Program-made: the position numbers and the translations under genes
Shown here: one piece after another, positions 1 to 8,550 of the stretch
Layout: each line of letters opens with the position of its first letter
Numbering within the stretch: position 1 is the stretch's first letter
Assembly: GCF_029892605.1 (NCBI RefSeq)
Contig: NZ_JARXWF010000011.1
Location: 62,001-126,000, forward strand
Origin: Parabacteroides sp. PM6-13
GTDB taxonomy: Bacteria > Bacteroidota > Bacteroidia > Bacteroidales > Tannerellaceae
Direction: 5' to 3'
Length of the DNA: 64,000 nt
The notes under the pieces: model-generated
Told to the model about the DNA's origin: nothing
Seen by the model: only the letters and a program-made list of their open reading frames with translations
Database searches by the model: none

Positions 1-1410
1 GAACCGGTGGTTCTGACCTTGGAAAAAGCGCTGGAGATTGCGATGAGTGAGAGTCCGACGGTTAAGGTAGCCGACATGGAAATTGAGAAAAAGAAATATG
101 CAAAGAAGGGTTCGTACGCGGCTCTGTTTCCGCAGATCAATTTCAGTGGTGACTACTCGCGGACGTTGAAGAAGCAGGTGATGTATATGGATGGAGATGG
201 CTTCGACATTAGCGGCATGATGAGTAGCGTGACAGACCCGTTGATTACTGGGGCAGACAAAACGCTTCAAGGGATGGATCCTAATTATAAAACCGGCACC
301 CTGGGGAAAAACATCTTAGAGAGCATGCCTCAGATAGAAGATACTGGCGATAGCGATGGTGCTATCTCCGTAGGACGTGACAACAACTGGAGCTTTGGCT
401 TTAGCGCTGGTATGCCATTGATCAATGCGACACTCTGGAAAAGCCTGACTATTTCAGGTATGGATGTGGAGTTGGCGATCGAGCAGGCTCGTTCTTCTAA
501 GATAGATATGACCAATCAGGTGAAGAAAAGCTACTACGGCGTGATGCTGGCCAACGATTCCTATCGCGTGTTTAAAGAGAGTTTCGACAACGCTATGGAT
601 AATTACCTGGACATCAAAAAGAAATATGACCAGGGGTTAGTAGCCGAATACGACCTGATCCGCGCGGATGTGTCCGTAAAGAATCTGGAGCCGAATATGC
701 TGCAGGCTGAGAATGCGGTTGTACTGGCTAAATGGCAGTTGAAAGCGCTGTTAGGCATGGATCTGGAATTGGCGATCGAATGTGAAGGCAGTCTGACAGA
801 TTTTGACTCTGAATTGTTTGCTGATTATTTAGCGGTAGACACTACGCTAAATAACAACTCCAGCCTGCGTCAGTTGGATATTCAAAACAAACAGTTGCAT
901 GCCAACCTACAGCTGCAAAAATATGATTTCCTGCCTACCCTATCGTTAGCCGGAAACTATACATGGACATCGATGAACAACGACTTCAAATTCAAAGATT
1001 ATCGTTGGAATCCCTACTCCATGATCGGGTTGTCGCTTAGCATTCCTATCTTTTCGGGAGGAAGCCGCATACAGAAGATCAATCAGACCAAAGTGACGAT
1101 CAACCAATTGTATCTGCAACGCGATGATGCGCAACGCAACCTGCAACTGGCGGTTAAGAACTATATGGACAATATGAACACCTGCCTGAAGCGTTATGAC
1201 GCGGCTCAGAAGGGAGTTGAACAGGCCAAGCGCGGACAGACGATTGCCCAGAAGAGATACGACACAGGAGCCGGCACATTGCTCGAGCTGAACGACTCGG
1301 AATTGGCACTGACCCAGTCCAAATTAAACTTCAATCAGGCGATTTACGATTACATGGTATCGAAAGCCGAATTGGAAAAAATCATAGGTGAAACACCACA
1401 AATATATTGA
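1..1410 (+). CDS. TolC family outer membrane efflux protein (5' end outside window)
   Basis: Outer membrane channel component of a tripartite efflux pump. The reading frame is open to base 1, so the signal peptide and N-terminus lie upstream and the visible part is about 470 residues. It starts within the first helix typical of the family (LTLEKALEIAM). Two repeated outer-membrane-factor regions follow, with long amphipathic helices rich in Asn, Gln and Lys, and with beta-strand segments such as FLPTLSLAGNYTW and MIGLSLSIPIFSGG. The C-terminal helix pattern QKRYDTGAGTLLELNDSE is characteristic. The stop codon is followed after 23 bases by the adaptor gene, so channel, adaptor and permease form one operon. 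The substrate cannot be read from sequence. Confidence 0.93.
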   Translation, partial: EPVVLTLEKALEIAMSESPTVKVADMEIEKKKYAKKGSYAALFPQINFSGDYSRTLKKQVMYMDGDGFDISGMMSSVTDPLITGADKTLQGMDPNYKTGTLGKNILESMPQIEDTGDSDGAISVGRDNNWSFGFSAGMPLINATLWKSLTISGMDVELAIEQARSSKIDMTNQVKKSYYGVMLANDSYRVFKESFDNAMDNYLDIKKKYDQGLVAEYDLIRADVSVKNLEPNMLQAENAVVLAKWQLKALLGMDLELAIECEGSLTDFDSELFADYLAVDTTLNNNSSLRQLDIQNKQLHANLQLQKYDFLPTLSLAGNYTWTSMNNDFKFKDYRWNPYSMIGLSLSIPIFSGGSRIQKINQTKVTINQLYLQRDDAQRNLQLAVKNYMDNMNTCLKRYDAAQKGVEQAKRGQTIAQKRYDTGAGTLLELNDSELALTQSKLNFNQAIYDYMVSKAELEKIIGETPQIY

Positions 1411-1433
1411 TAATTATAAAAACAAATAATAAG

Positions 1434-2450
1434 ATGAAAACAAGTAAGGTACTCAGCGTAATACCGGTTGCTGCTGTTGTGTTGTTAATGTCATGCTCCG
1501 GAAACAAAGTACAGGAGCAAACAGTGGAGGAAAAAGTGAAAGTGAAGTTGGAAACAGTTCACATGCAGGAGGTTGATCAGATTGCAGAATTTACAGCCAG
1601 TGTGGAAGCGAATATTTCTAATATGATTGCTCCGCAAGCACCTGCGCGTATTGGCAAGTTGCATGTAGAGGTGGGCGACCGCGTGAGAGCCGGACAGTTA
1701 TTGGCAACGATGGATGAGACGCAATTGCGTCAGACCCAGATCCAGTTGGAAAACCTGGAAACAGAATTCAAACGTATAGATGAACTTTTCAAAGTAGGTG
1801 GTGTTTCACAGTCTGCCTGGGAAGGTCAGAAAATGGCGTTGGATCTGCAAAAGACAGCGCTCAAAAACCTGGAAGAAAACAATAAGCTGGTCAGCCCTAT
1901 CTCCGGAATTGTGACAGCTCGTAACTACGACAACGGGGATATGTATAGCGGAGCACAGCCTGTTTATACCGTTGAACAGATTAACCCGGTAAAACTGATG
2001 GTGAATGTATCCGAAAGCTATTTCACCCAGGTAGCTAAAGGGAAAGAGGTAGACATACGTCTTGATGTATATGGAGAGGAAGTGTTCAAAGGCCAGGTGA
2101 ACCTGGTTTATCCGACCATCGACCCATTGACCCGCACCTTCCAGGTGGAAATCAAACTAAACAACAACGATCAACGCGTACGTCCGGGTATGTTCGCACG
2201 GGTGGTTATGCATTTCGGAGCGAAAGAACATGTTGTTATCCCTGACCAGGCTGTTGTTAAACAGGCAGGATCAGGCGACCGCTACGTTTATATTTACAAG
2301 AACGGAAAGGTATCCTATGACAAAATTGAGTTAGGTCGTCGTATGGATAACCGCTATGAGGTGATCTCGGGTGTGCAAGATGGTGATCAGGTAGTTACTA
2401 CCGCCCAGAACCGCTTGACAAACGGAATGGAAGTTGATATTGTAAAATAA
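1434..2450 (+). CDS. RND efflux periplasmic adaptor (membrane fusion) lipoprotein
   Basis: Periplasmic adaptor linking the inner-membrane RND pump to the TolC-like channel, about 338 residues. The ATG at 1434 is preferred over an in-frame start at 1407 because it directly begins a lipoprotein signal (MKTSKVLSV...VLLMSCSGN) with Cys at about residue 21. A biotinyl-lipoyl-like half-motif (MIAPQAPARIGKLHVEVGDRV) is followed by a short helical hairpin (about residues 95-145), the second lipoyl half (NKLVSPISGIVTARNYDNG), a beta-barrel and a membrane-proximal domain. It lies 15 bases upstream of the permease gene. The short hairpin and overall length fit the MdtA/AcrA-like (HlyD) class common in Bacteroidetes. 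Confidence 0.93.
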   Translation: MKTSKVLSVIPVAAVVLLMSCSGNKVQEQTVEEKVKVKLETVHMQEVDQIAEFTASVEANISNMIAPQAPARIGKLHVEVGDRVRAGQLLATMDETQLRQTQIQLENLETEFKRIDELFKVGGVSQSAWEGQKMALDLQKTALKNLEENNKLVSPISGIVTARNYDNGDMYSGAQPVYTVEQINPVKLMVNVSESYFTQVAKGKEVDIRLDVYGEEVFKGQVNLVYPTIDPLTRTFQVEIKLNNNDQRVRPGMFARVVMHFGAKEHVVIPDQAVVKQAGSGDRYVYIYKNGKVSYDKIELGRRMDNRYEVISGVQDGDQVVTTAQNRLTNGMEVDIVK

Positions 2451-2465
2451 GAAAAAACATAAGAT

Positions 2466-5400
2466 ATGAGTTTATATGGAAGCGCGGTAAAAAAGCCGGT
2501 TACCACTGCCCTTATATTCGTGGCAATTGTGGTTTTAGGGCTTTTTTCCCTAAGCAAACTATCTGTCGACCTGCTACCGGAAATTGAATCCAACGTGATT
2601 CTGGTCATGACCGCTTATCCGGGAGCGAACGCTTCAGATATTGAGACAAATGTGACAAGACCTCTTGAGAACTCGCTGAATAGCGTTAGTGACCTGAAAC
2701 ATGTTACTTCTCAATCTTCAGAAAACATCTCCATCATTATGCTGGAGTTTGAATACGGGACCGACCTCGATGTGGCGACCAACGACGTCCGAGACAAGCT
2801 CGACGTAACGAAAGCAATGTTGCCCGATGACGCTGAAAACCCGGTGATTTTCAAGTTCGGTACAGAGAACATCCCTATTCTGTTGCTGTCGGTAACAGCC
2901 GAGGAGAGTACCAATGCACTTTATAAGATTCTGGACGACCGTGTAGCCAATCCAATTGCCCGTATCAGTGGCGTAGGGGCTGTGTCTATCTCGGGTACTC
3001 CCATCCGCGAAGTGCAGGTTTATTGCGACCCGTACAAGCTGGAAGCATACAATCAAACCGTAGAGGGTATCTCCAATGTGATCGCGATGGAGAACCGCAA
3101 TACGCCTTCGGGTTCCATCGACATCGGCTCGAATACCTACTCCTTGCGTGTGCAGGGTGAGTTCACCGACGCCAACCAACTATTGAACCTGGTCGTTGGT
3201 TACTTCAACGGCAAAACTGTTTACCTGCGTGACGTGGCTCGTGTAGAAGATACCGTAGCTGAACGTGCTCAAGAGGTATACAACAACGGTACCCGCGGGG
3301 GTATGATCGTTGTACAGAAACAATCAGGAGCCAATGCCGTACAGATTGCCAAGAAAGTACAAGAATTGTTGCCCCAATTGCAGGAGACATTACCTTCCGA
3401 CGTCAAGATCGGTGTGATTGTTGATACATCCACTAACATCTTGAATACGATCGACAGTTTGATTGAAACCATCACACTGACATTTATCATTGTAATGTTG
3501 GTGGTATTTATCTTCCTGGGAAGATGGAGAGCCACGTTCATTATTATCATTACGATCCCGATCTCTTTGATTGCGGCGTTTGCCTACCTGTTGGCTTCGG
3601 GCAATACGCTTAATATCATCTCACTGAGTTCACTCTCCATTGCGATTGGTATGGTGGTCGACGACGCGATTGTGGTATTGGAGAACGTAACGACACATAT
3701 CGAACGAGGTAGTAAACCCAAACAGGCCGCCGTGCATGCGACCAATGAGGTGGCTATTTCCGTTATCGCCTCTACATTGACCATGTTGGCCGTGTTCCTG
3801 CCGTTGACTATGGTAACCGGTTTGGCCGGAATCTTGTTCAAACAGCTGGGATGGATTGTTAGTATCATTATGATCGTTTCAACATTGGCTGCGTTGACGC
3901 TGACTCCGATGTTATGTTCTCAGTTGCTTCGTTTGGATCCGAAGAAAGGAAAGTTATACGTACTTTTCTTCACTCCTATTGAAAAGGCATTAGGTGCTTT
4001 GGATACAGGTTACGCACGCTTATTGAACTGGTCGGTTCGTCACCGGAAAACGGTTATTTCCGCTGCCTTCCTGATTTTTGCCGGAACCATGTTTCTGATT
4101 CCGACTATCAAAACAGAATTCTTCCCAACGCAGGATAACTCCCGTATTGGTATCACGGTAGAATTGCCGATGGCAACCCGCCAGGAAATCACCCGAGAGC
4201 TCGCCATAGAGCTGGACAACCTATTCCGTGAAAAATATCCGGAAATCAAAACGTCCAACTTCAGTGAAGGGATGGCAGATTCAGACAATACGTTTGCACT
4301 TATTCAAGGAGGTGGCACAAACGAAATCAGCTTTAACATCAGCTTATACAGTGTAGGCGAACGTCCTCTATACGAAGGACGCGAAAGAGGTTTGATTGAG
4401 ATTTGTGAATTGATGCGTAAAGATCTGGCGAATTATACCGAGATACAAAAATATATTGTGAGCGCCGGAGGTGGAAGCGGCGGTATGGGAGGTGAAACGT
4501 CCGTTGATGTTGAAATTTTCGGATATGACTTTGCTGAGACCGACGCCATTGCCCACGAGATTACCGAACGTCTGCGTAAGAGTAAAGACATTTCGCAGGT
4601 AAACGTTAGCCGTGAGCAATACATACCGGAATACCAGGTGGATTTCGACCGTGAAAAATTAGCCTTGCATGGGCTTAACGTAACAACGGCATCTATGTTC
4701 CTCCGTAACCGTATCAATGGTTCGACCGCGTCCCAATATCGCGAAGACGGTGACGAATATGATATCCGTGTACGCTATGCACCGGAGTTCCGTCAATCGC
4801 TTGAGGATATTGAAAATATTGTAATCTTCAATAACGCCGGACAGGGTGTCCGCATCCGCGATGTGGGCCAGGTAGTGGAACGTATGAATCCGCCGACGAT
4901 CGAACGTAAAGACCGTCAGCGTGTGATCACCGTATCGGCTATCGCTTCTCCGGGAGCTGCCCTGAGTGATATCGTAGAAACAGCCCGTCAGGAGCTACGC
5001 AGCATGGAGATTCCTCCGGAGATCTCATGGAACATCGGTGGTACTTACGAAAACCAGCAGGAAACATTTGCTGACCTGGGTGTATTGGCACTGCTTATCT
5101 TGTTGCTCGTGTTTATTGTGATGGCAGCTCAGTTCGAATCGTTAGTCGACCCGTTCGTGATCATGTTCTCCGTTCCGTTTGCAGTGGTAGGGGTGATCTG
5201 GGGATTGGTCGTTACAAAGACCGCCTTAGGTATCATGGCATTGATCGGTATGATTATGTTGCTGGGTATTGTGGTGAAAAACGGTATCGTATTGATTGAC
5301 TACACCATTCTCTGCCGCGAACGTGGTATGGGTATCATTGCAGCTTGTGTGGCTGCAGGGAAATCCCGTCTTCGTCCGGTATTGATGACCACACTGACGA

Positions 5401-5609
5401 CCGTACTGGGTATGGTTCCGATGGCTGTGGGAACAGGTGAAGGGGCTGAAATGTGGCGCTCTATGGGTATGACAGTAGCCTGGGGGCTTTCCGTATCAAC
5501 CTTGATTACCTTGGTGATCGTACCGGTTGTATATGCCGTATTCGCCGGTAATGGCGTGAAGAGAAAACGTCGTAAATTCAGACGCTTACTTCACCTTGAG
5601 AACAAATAA
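2466..5609 (+). CDS. RND family multidrug efflux permease (HAE1/AcrB type)
   Basis: Proton-driven inner-membrane pump of 1047 residues, the normal size for AcrB/MdtB-type permeases. The N-terminus carries TM1 (VTTALIFVAIVVLGLFSLSK), followed by a large periplasmic porter loop, then TM2-6 (about residues 330-500) with the proton-relay motif MVVDDAIVVLENV near residue 400. A second porter loop contains a Gly-rich stretch (SAGGGSGGMGGETS, about residue 670). TM8-12 include GIVVKNGIVLIDY and SRLRPVLMTTLTTVLGMVP. The C-terminus is basic. It is the third gene of the TolC/adaptor/permease operon. The substrate is unknown, and the sequence resembles drug or organic-substrate exporters more than CusA-type metal pumps. 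Confidence 0.95.
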   Translation: MSLYGSAVKKPVTTALIFVAIVVLGLFSLSKLSVDLLPEIESNVILVMTAYPGANASDIETNVTRPLENSLNSVSDLKHVTSQSSENISIIMLEFEYGTDLDVATNDVRDKLDVTKAMLPDDAENPVIFKFGTENIPILLLSVTAEESTNALYKILDDRVANPIARISGVGAVSISGTPIREVQVYCDPYKLEAYNQTVEGISNVIAMENRNTPSGSIDIGSNTYSLRVQGEFTDANQLLNLVVGYFNGKTVYLRDVARVEDTVAERAQEVYNNGTRGGMIVVQKQSGANAVQIAKKVQELLPQLQETLPSDVKIGVIVDTSTNILNTIDSLIETITLTFIIVMLVVFIFLGRWRATFIIIITIPISLIAAFAYLLASGNTLNIISLSSLSIAIGMVVDDAIVVLENVTTHIERGSKPKQAAVHATNEVAISVIASTLTMLAVFLPLTMVTGLAGILFKQLGWIVSIIMIVSTLAALTLTPMLCSQLLRLDPKKGKLYVLFFTPIEKALGALDTGYARLLNWSVRHRKTVISAAFLIFAGTMFLIPTIKTEFFPTQDNSRIGITVELPMATRQEITRELAIELDNLFREKYPEIKTSNFSEGMADSDNTFALIQGGGTNEISFNISLYSVGERPLYEGRERGLIEICELMRKDLANYTEIQKYIVSAGGGSGGMGGETSVDVEIFGYDFAETDAIAHEITERLRKSKDISQVNVSREQYIPEYQVDFDREKLALHGLNVTTASMFLRNRINGSTASQYREDGDEYDIRVRYAPEFRQSLEDIENIVIFNNAGQGVRIRDVGQVVERMNPPTIERKDRQRVITVSAIASPGAALSDIVETARQELRSMEIPPEISWNIGGTYENQQETFADLGVLALLILLLVFIVMAAQFESLVDPFVIMFSVPFAVVGVIWGLVVTKTALGIMALIGMIMLLGIVVKNGIVLIDYTILCRERGMGIIAACVAAGKSRLRPVLMTTLTTVLGMVPMAVGTGEGAEMWRSMGMTVAWGLSVSTLITLVIVPVVYAVFAGNGVKRKRRKFRRLLHLENK

Positions 5610-5610
5610 G

Positions 5611-5719
5611 GAATTATGAATTATGAATTATGAATTATGAGGATAACTCTCTATTCTCATGGTTCATAATTCATACCCAATTCATAATTCATAATTCACA
5701 ATTCATAATTATTACAGAC
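5611..5719. repeat. Tandem heptamers facing their reverse complement
   Basis: Directly after the permease stop codon are four tandem copies of the heptamer GAATTAT (5611-5640). After a 23-base spacer comes a run of the complementary heptamer ATTCATA in several slightly diverged copies (about 5663-5710). The two blocks can pair into a long AT-rich hairpin in the mRNA between the permease and the next gene. No open reading frame of interest is present, although the frame of the downstream gene runs back through it. Its function is not known. It could limit read-through or protect the upstream mRNA. Confidence 0.8.
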
Positions 5720-6013
5720 ATGAAGGCAGTTATGATAACATTCAACCAGGCGTATTATGAAACGATCCTGGGGATTATGGACAGAAACAATATAAAAGGC
5801 TTCACCTACTGGGAAAACGTACAGGGACGTGGTAGCCATACCGGAGAGCCTCATTTCGGCAGCCATGCGTGGCCAACCATGAATTCGGCCATCTACACGG
5901 TGATAGAAGATCAGAAAGTTCCCCGCTTCCTGGAGTTGCTCGAGAAGCTGGATAAGCAAACCGAAGCATTGGGGTTGCGCGCGTTTGTAACGAATGTGGA
6001 ACAAATGATATAA
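5720..6013 (+). CDS. Small PII-like protein downstream of the RND pump
   Basis: A 97-residue soluble protein. The ATG at 5720 is chosen because the longer frame beginning at 5630 only translates the AT-rich repeat. The pattern resembles PII-type signalling proteins: an N-terminal strand (MKAVMITFNQAY), a helix, a Gly-rich central loop (VQGRGSHTGEPHFGSHAWP) and a C-terminal strand-helix-strand (SAIYTVIEDQKVPRFLELL). Canonical PII T-loop residues are not obvious. Its position after an RND efflux operon suggests it senses or regulates the pump, but that is inference. It could be another small ferredoxin-like-fold protein. Confidence 0.65.
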   Translation: MKAVMITFNQAYYETILGIMDRNNIKGFTYWENVQGRGSHTGEPHFGSHAWPTMNSAIYTVIEDQKVPRFLELLEKLDKQTEALGLRAFVTNVEQMI

Positions 6014-6018
6014 AAAAT

Positions 6019-6579
6019 ATGAATCCAAACGTAATCACATTCACCTTAGCTAAGAAAGAGAAAGCAGGACTCATTCTGTTGATGTTGATATCAGCGCTTC
6101 TTGGCTTTGGAGGTATCTACCTGGCCGGACAATTATCGTTCGGCGGCGGACGTTTCCTGGTTCTTACCTTGGGCGTGTTTTTCGTACTGGTCATGTTATT
6201 CTGCATCGTGGGCTTGTTCCAGCTTCATAAAGAAGATGGTGCGGGCATCTATATCTCCGACGAAGGGATATACGATGTCTCTACCGGCAATTCTTACGGG
6301 ACTGTGTTATGGAGCGATGTAGAGAATATTGTTATTCTGGATGACATCAGTGACCTGAAACGGAAATACATTGTTGTCAGAGTGAAAAACCCGACAGAGT
6401 ATATCCAACGGGAAATGGTCAAAAGTAAAAGACGCACCCTGGAGCTCAAATTACAATTTTATGGCTCGCCTATCTGTTTTTCCAACCGGGCATTGAATTG
6501 TACTTTTCAGGAACTACAAGAGGGTGTGTTCTTTAAATACAACGAATATAAAAAGAGGACAGAGGCGAAAAGTGAATAA
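6019..6579 (+). CDS. STM3941-like two-helix membrane protein
   Basis: A 186-residue protein of unknown function. Two hydrophobic segments near the N-terminus (LILLMLISALLGFGGIYLAG and FLVLTLGVFFVLVMLFCIVG, about residues 15-62) are followed by a soluble cytoplasmic domain. That domain contains ISDEGIYDVSTG and a W-S-D-V-E-N-I strand, resembling the PH-like domain of STM3941-type proteins. It begins 5 bases after the stop of the PII-like gene and probably belongs to the same transcript. The family assignment rests on layout and a few motifs only. Confidence 0.7.
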   Translation: MNPNVITFTLAKKEKAGLILLMLISALLGFGGIYLAGQLSFGGGRFLVLTLGVFFVLVMLFCIVGLFQLHKEDGAGIYISDEGIYDVSTGNSYGTVLWSDVENIVILDDISDLKRKYIVVRVKNPTEYIQREMVKSKRRTLELKLQFYGSPICFSNRALNCTFQELQEGVFFKYNEYKKRTEAKSE

Positions 6580-6616
6580 ACTTACACGCCCTTCTTCTTT
6601 GTATGAATATTATTAC

Positions 6617-6624
6617 TATCTTTG
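6617..6624 (+). promoter_or_regulatory. Probable promoter -7 element for rplY/ctc
   Basis: TATCTTTG matches the Bacteroidetes -7 consensus TAnnTTTG exactly and lies 78 bases before the rplY start. A TTTG at 6598-6601 is only 15 bases upstream, so the -33 box is imperfect. Confidence 0.55.
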
Positions 6625-6702
6625 CACCGCTTTTTAGCCCCGCCTGGTGTGATGGGAAATTAGGAAGCACTAATTTTGAGTAACACAAAAAAAAGATTTA
6701 AG

Positions 6703-7302
6703 ATGAAAACATTTGCATTAGAAGCAAAATCAAGAACGATCGCCGGATGTTCAGCCGATCAGAAAAGAGGATTGAAAAGTCTTCGTAAAAACAATGAAAT
6801 TCCTGCTGTGTTGTACGGAGGAAATGAAGTAGTACATTTGAGCGTAGCTCAGGATGCCGTGCGCAATCTGATCTATACGCCGAAAGTGTATCTGGTGGAA
6901 CTGACTATTGATGGCAACAAAAAAATGGCTATCGTGAAAGATATGCAATTCCAGCCTGTAACCGATGAGTTATTGCACATTGACTTCCTGGAAATCGCTA
7001 AAGACAAACCAGTAATCATTGAAGTACCGGTTGCGTTGGAAGGATATGCTGAAGGGGTGAAAGCCGGGGGTAAACTGACACTGCGTATGCGTAAGCTGAA
7101 AGTAAAAGCGTTGTATGATAACTTACCTGAAAAACTGGTTATCAACGTTGAGAAACTGGGATTGGGTAAATCTATGCAAATCGGCGAACTTGAATTCGAA
7201 GGATTGGAACTGATGAACGCAAAGAACGCCGTTGTTTGTACCGTACAGTTGACTCGTGCCGCTCGTGGTGCTGCTGCTGCCGCTGCGACAGCAAAGAAAT
7301 AA
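6703..7302 (+). CDS. rplY: 50S ribosomal protein L25 / general stress protein Ctc
   Basis: Ribosomal protein that binds 5S rRNA. At 199 residues it is the long CTC form with an extra C-terminal domain. The start at 6703 (MKTFALEAKSRT) matches the family N-terminus, so the nine upstream in-frame codons are rejected. The L25 domain spans about residues 1-95, with the typical GLKSLRKNNEIPAVLYG and a KDMQFQPVTDELLHIDFLE segment. The CTC beta domain follows, with VPVALEGYAEGVKAGG. The C-terminus is a low-complexity Ala-rich tail. The order rplY, pth, S4-domain gene is a common conserved cluster in Bacteroidales. A hairpin terminator follows. Confidence 0.96.
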   Translation: MKTFALEAKSRTIAGCSADQKRGLKSLRKNNEIPAVLYGGNEVVHLSVAQDAVRNLIYTPKVYLVELTIDGNKKMAIVKDMQFQPVTDELLHIDFLEIAKDKPVIIEVPVALEGYAEGVKAGGKLTLRMRKLKVKALYDNLPEKLVINVEKLGLGKSMQIGELEFEGLELMNAKNAVVCTVQLTRAARGAAAAAATAKK

Positions 7303-7322
7303 GCATTATTATTCTTACCATA

Positions 7323-7356
7323 AAGAGACACGAAGGTTCCATTCTTCGTGTCTCTT
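7323..7356 (+). terminator. Hairpin after rplY
   Basis: A perfect 13-bp inverted repeat (AAGAGACACGAAG with its complement, 8-base loop) lies between rplY and pth. The T-run after it is weak (GTTGT), so it may be a partial terminator or an mRNA processing/stability hairpin. Confidence 0.6.
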
Positions 7357-7371
7357 GTTGTATAAAACAAA

Positions 7372-7938
7372 ATGAAATATCTGATTGTCGGATTAGGGAA
7401 TATCGGTTCGGAGTATTGGGGAACGCGCCACAATATCGGATTCCGTGTGGTGAATCGCCTGGCCGAAATGGGGAACGTCCCCTTTACAGAGCAGCGTTAT
7501 GGTGCCATAGCGCGCTTGCGGGTGAAAAACAAAGAGCTTGTCCTGCTCAAGCCGAACACATTCATGAATCTTAGCGGCAATGCGGTCCGCTATTGGTTGC
7601 AAAAGGAAAACATACCGGCAGAGAACCTCCTGGTCATTGTCGATGATATCGCTTTGCCTTTTGGCATCCTTCGCCTGAAACCCAAAGGGAGTGACGCCGG
7701 ACACAACGGTTTGAAGAATATTCAGCAGATACTGGGAACACAGGAATATTGCCGACTTCGCTTTGGCATAGGCGATCAATTCCCTCGGGGCGGCCAGGTC
7801 GATTATGTACTCGGGCTGTTCGACCCGGAAGAACTGGAGGTGATGCCGCAAAAACTGGAACGTGCCGCAGAGATCATCAAGAGCTTCTGCCTGGCAGGGG
7901 TGCAGATCACCATGAATCAATTCAACAACAAAGACTAA
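7372..7938 (+). CDS. pth: Peptidyl-tRNA hydrolase
   Basis: Cytoplasmic enzyme that releases peptide from prematurely dissociated peptidyl-tRNA. At 188 residues it has the normal bacterial Pth length. Family signatures are visible in order: [22 protein letters not shown] at the N-terminus with the catalytic His in TRHN (about residue 23), [12 protein letters not shown] (about residue 62), VDDIALPFG and [15 protein letters not shown] with the second His (about residue 107). The C-terminus ends in a helix. It lies between rplY and the S4-domain protein on the same strand. Confidence 0.97.
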   Translation: MKYLIVGLGNIGSEYWGTRHNIGFRVVNRLAEMGNVPFTEQRYGAIARLRVKNKELVLLKPNTFMNLSGNAVRYWLQKENIPAENLLVIVDDIALPFGILRLKPKGSDAGHNGLKNIQQILGTQEYCRLRFGIGDQFPRGGQVDYVLGLFDPEELEVMPQKLERAAEIIKSFCLAGVQITMNQFNNKD

Positions 7939-7978
7939 AAATATAGTTCGGACTCTCAGACAAAACAGAACAAAAAAT

Positions 7979-8404
7979 ATGGAAGAAGTTCGTATAGATA
8001 AATGGATGTGGGCTACCCGCATTTTCAAAAGCCGCAGCATCGCTGTCGACGCCTGCAAAAAGAACCGTATCATGGTGAATAACGCGCAGGCCAAAGCGTC
8101 GCGTACCATAAAGGTTGGCGATGTCATACAGGTGCGCAAACCACCCATCACCTACTCCTTTAAGGTGCTCGCCCTGACCGAACGCCGCATGGGGGCTAAG
8201 CTGGTTCCGGAATACCTGGAGAATGTGACCACGCCCGATCAGTATGAAATCCTGGAGATGAACCGTATTTCTGGCTTTGTCAACCGGGCAAAAGGCATGG
8301 GACGCCCAACGAAAAAAGACCGCCGAGAGCTGGAGCAGTTTGCCGATCCCGACAGTATGGGAGATGGTTTTGATTTTGAATTCGACTTTGACTCGGAGGA
8401 TTAA
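7979..8404 (+). CDS. S4-domain RNA-binding protein (Hsp15-like)
   Basis: A 141-residue protein. The S4 fold covers residues 1-75, including VRIDKWMWATRIFKSRSIAVDAC and VNNAQAKASRTIKVGDVIQV, as in Hsp15 (HslR), which binds free 50S subunits carrying stalled peptidyl-tRNA. The remainder is basic (RAKGMGRPTKKDRREL) and ends in an acidic tail of alternating Asp, Glu and Phe. Its neighbour pth acts on peptidyl-tRNA, so both gene products concern ribosome rescue. The function is inferred from the Hsp15 family. Confidence 0.88.
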   Translation: MEEVRIDKWMWATRIFKSRSIAVDACKKNRIMVNNAQAKASRTIKVGDVIQVRKPPITYSFKVLALTERRMGAKLVPEYLENVTTPDQYEILEMNRISGFVNRAKGMGRPTKKDRRELEQFADPDSMGDGFDFEFDFDSED

Positions 8405-8439
8405 CTCTTTTTTCCGCGTCATTTCTACCTTATCATAAG

Positions 8440-8475
8440 AAAGTCCGTGCGCCCTACGCGTTCGGACTTTTTATT
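8440..8475 (+). terminator. Rho-independent terminator after the S4-domain gene
   Basis: The stem AAAGTCCG / CGGACTTT (8440-8447 with 8463-8470) has a GC-rich interior and is followed by TTATTTATTT. It closes the rplY-pth-S4 cluster. Confidence 0.8.
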
Positions 8476-8482
8476 TATTTTA

Positions 8483-8512
8483 TTGTTTTCTTCAACAATA
8501 TAGTTACTTTTG
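8483..8512 (+). promoter_or_regulatory. Bacteroidetes-type promoter
   Basis: TTG at 8483-8485, exactly 19 bases, then TACTTTTG at 8505-8512 match the sigma-70-like consensus of Bacteroidetes. It lies 38 bases upstream of the membrane protein gene at 8551. Confidence 0.75.
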
Positions 8513-8550
8513 TGTCAAAGAAAAGTCATAAATCACAAATCACATAGCGT

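Noticed and set aside
5630-5719. Upstream extension of the PII-like protein (start at 5630)
   Set aside because: The extra 30 residues are a translation of the AT-rich heptamer repeats (Ile, His and Phe runs) and do not fit a folded protein or signal peptide.
7393-8151. Minus-strand frame of about 252 codons across pth and the S4-domain gene
   Set aside because: It overlaps two well-conserved genes on the other strand and their spacer, and has no recognisable motif.
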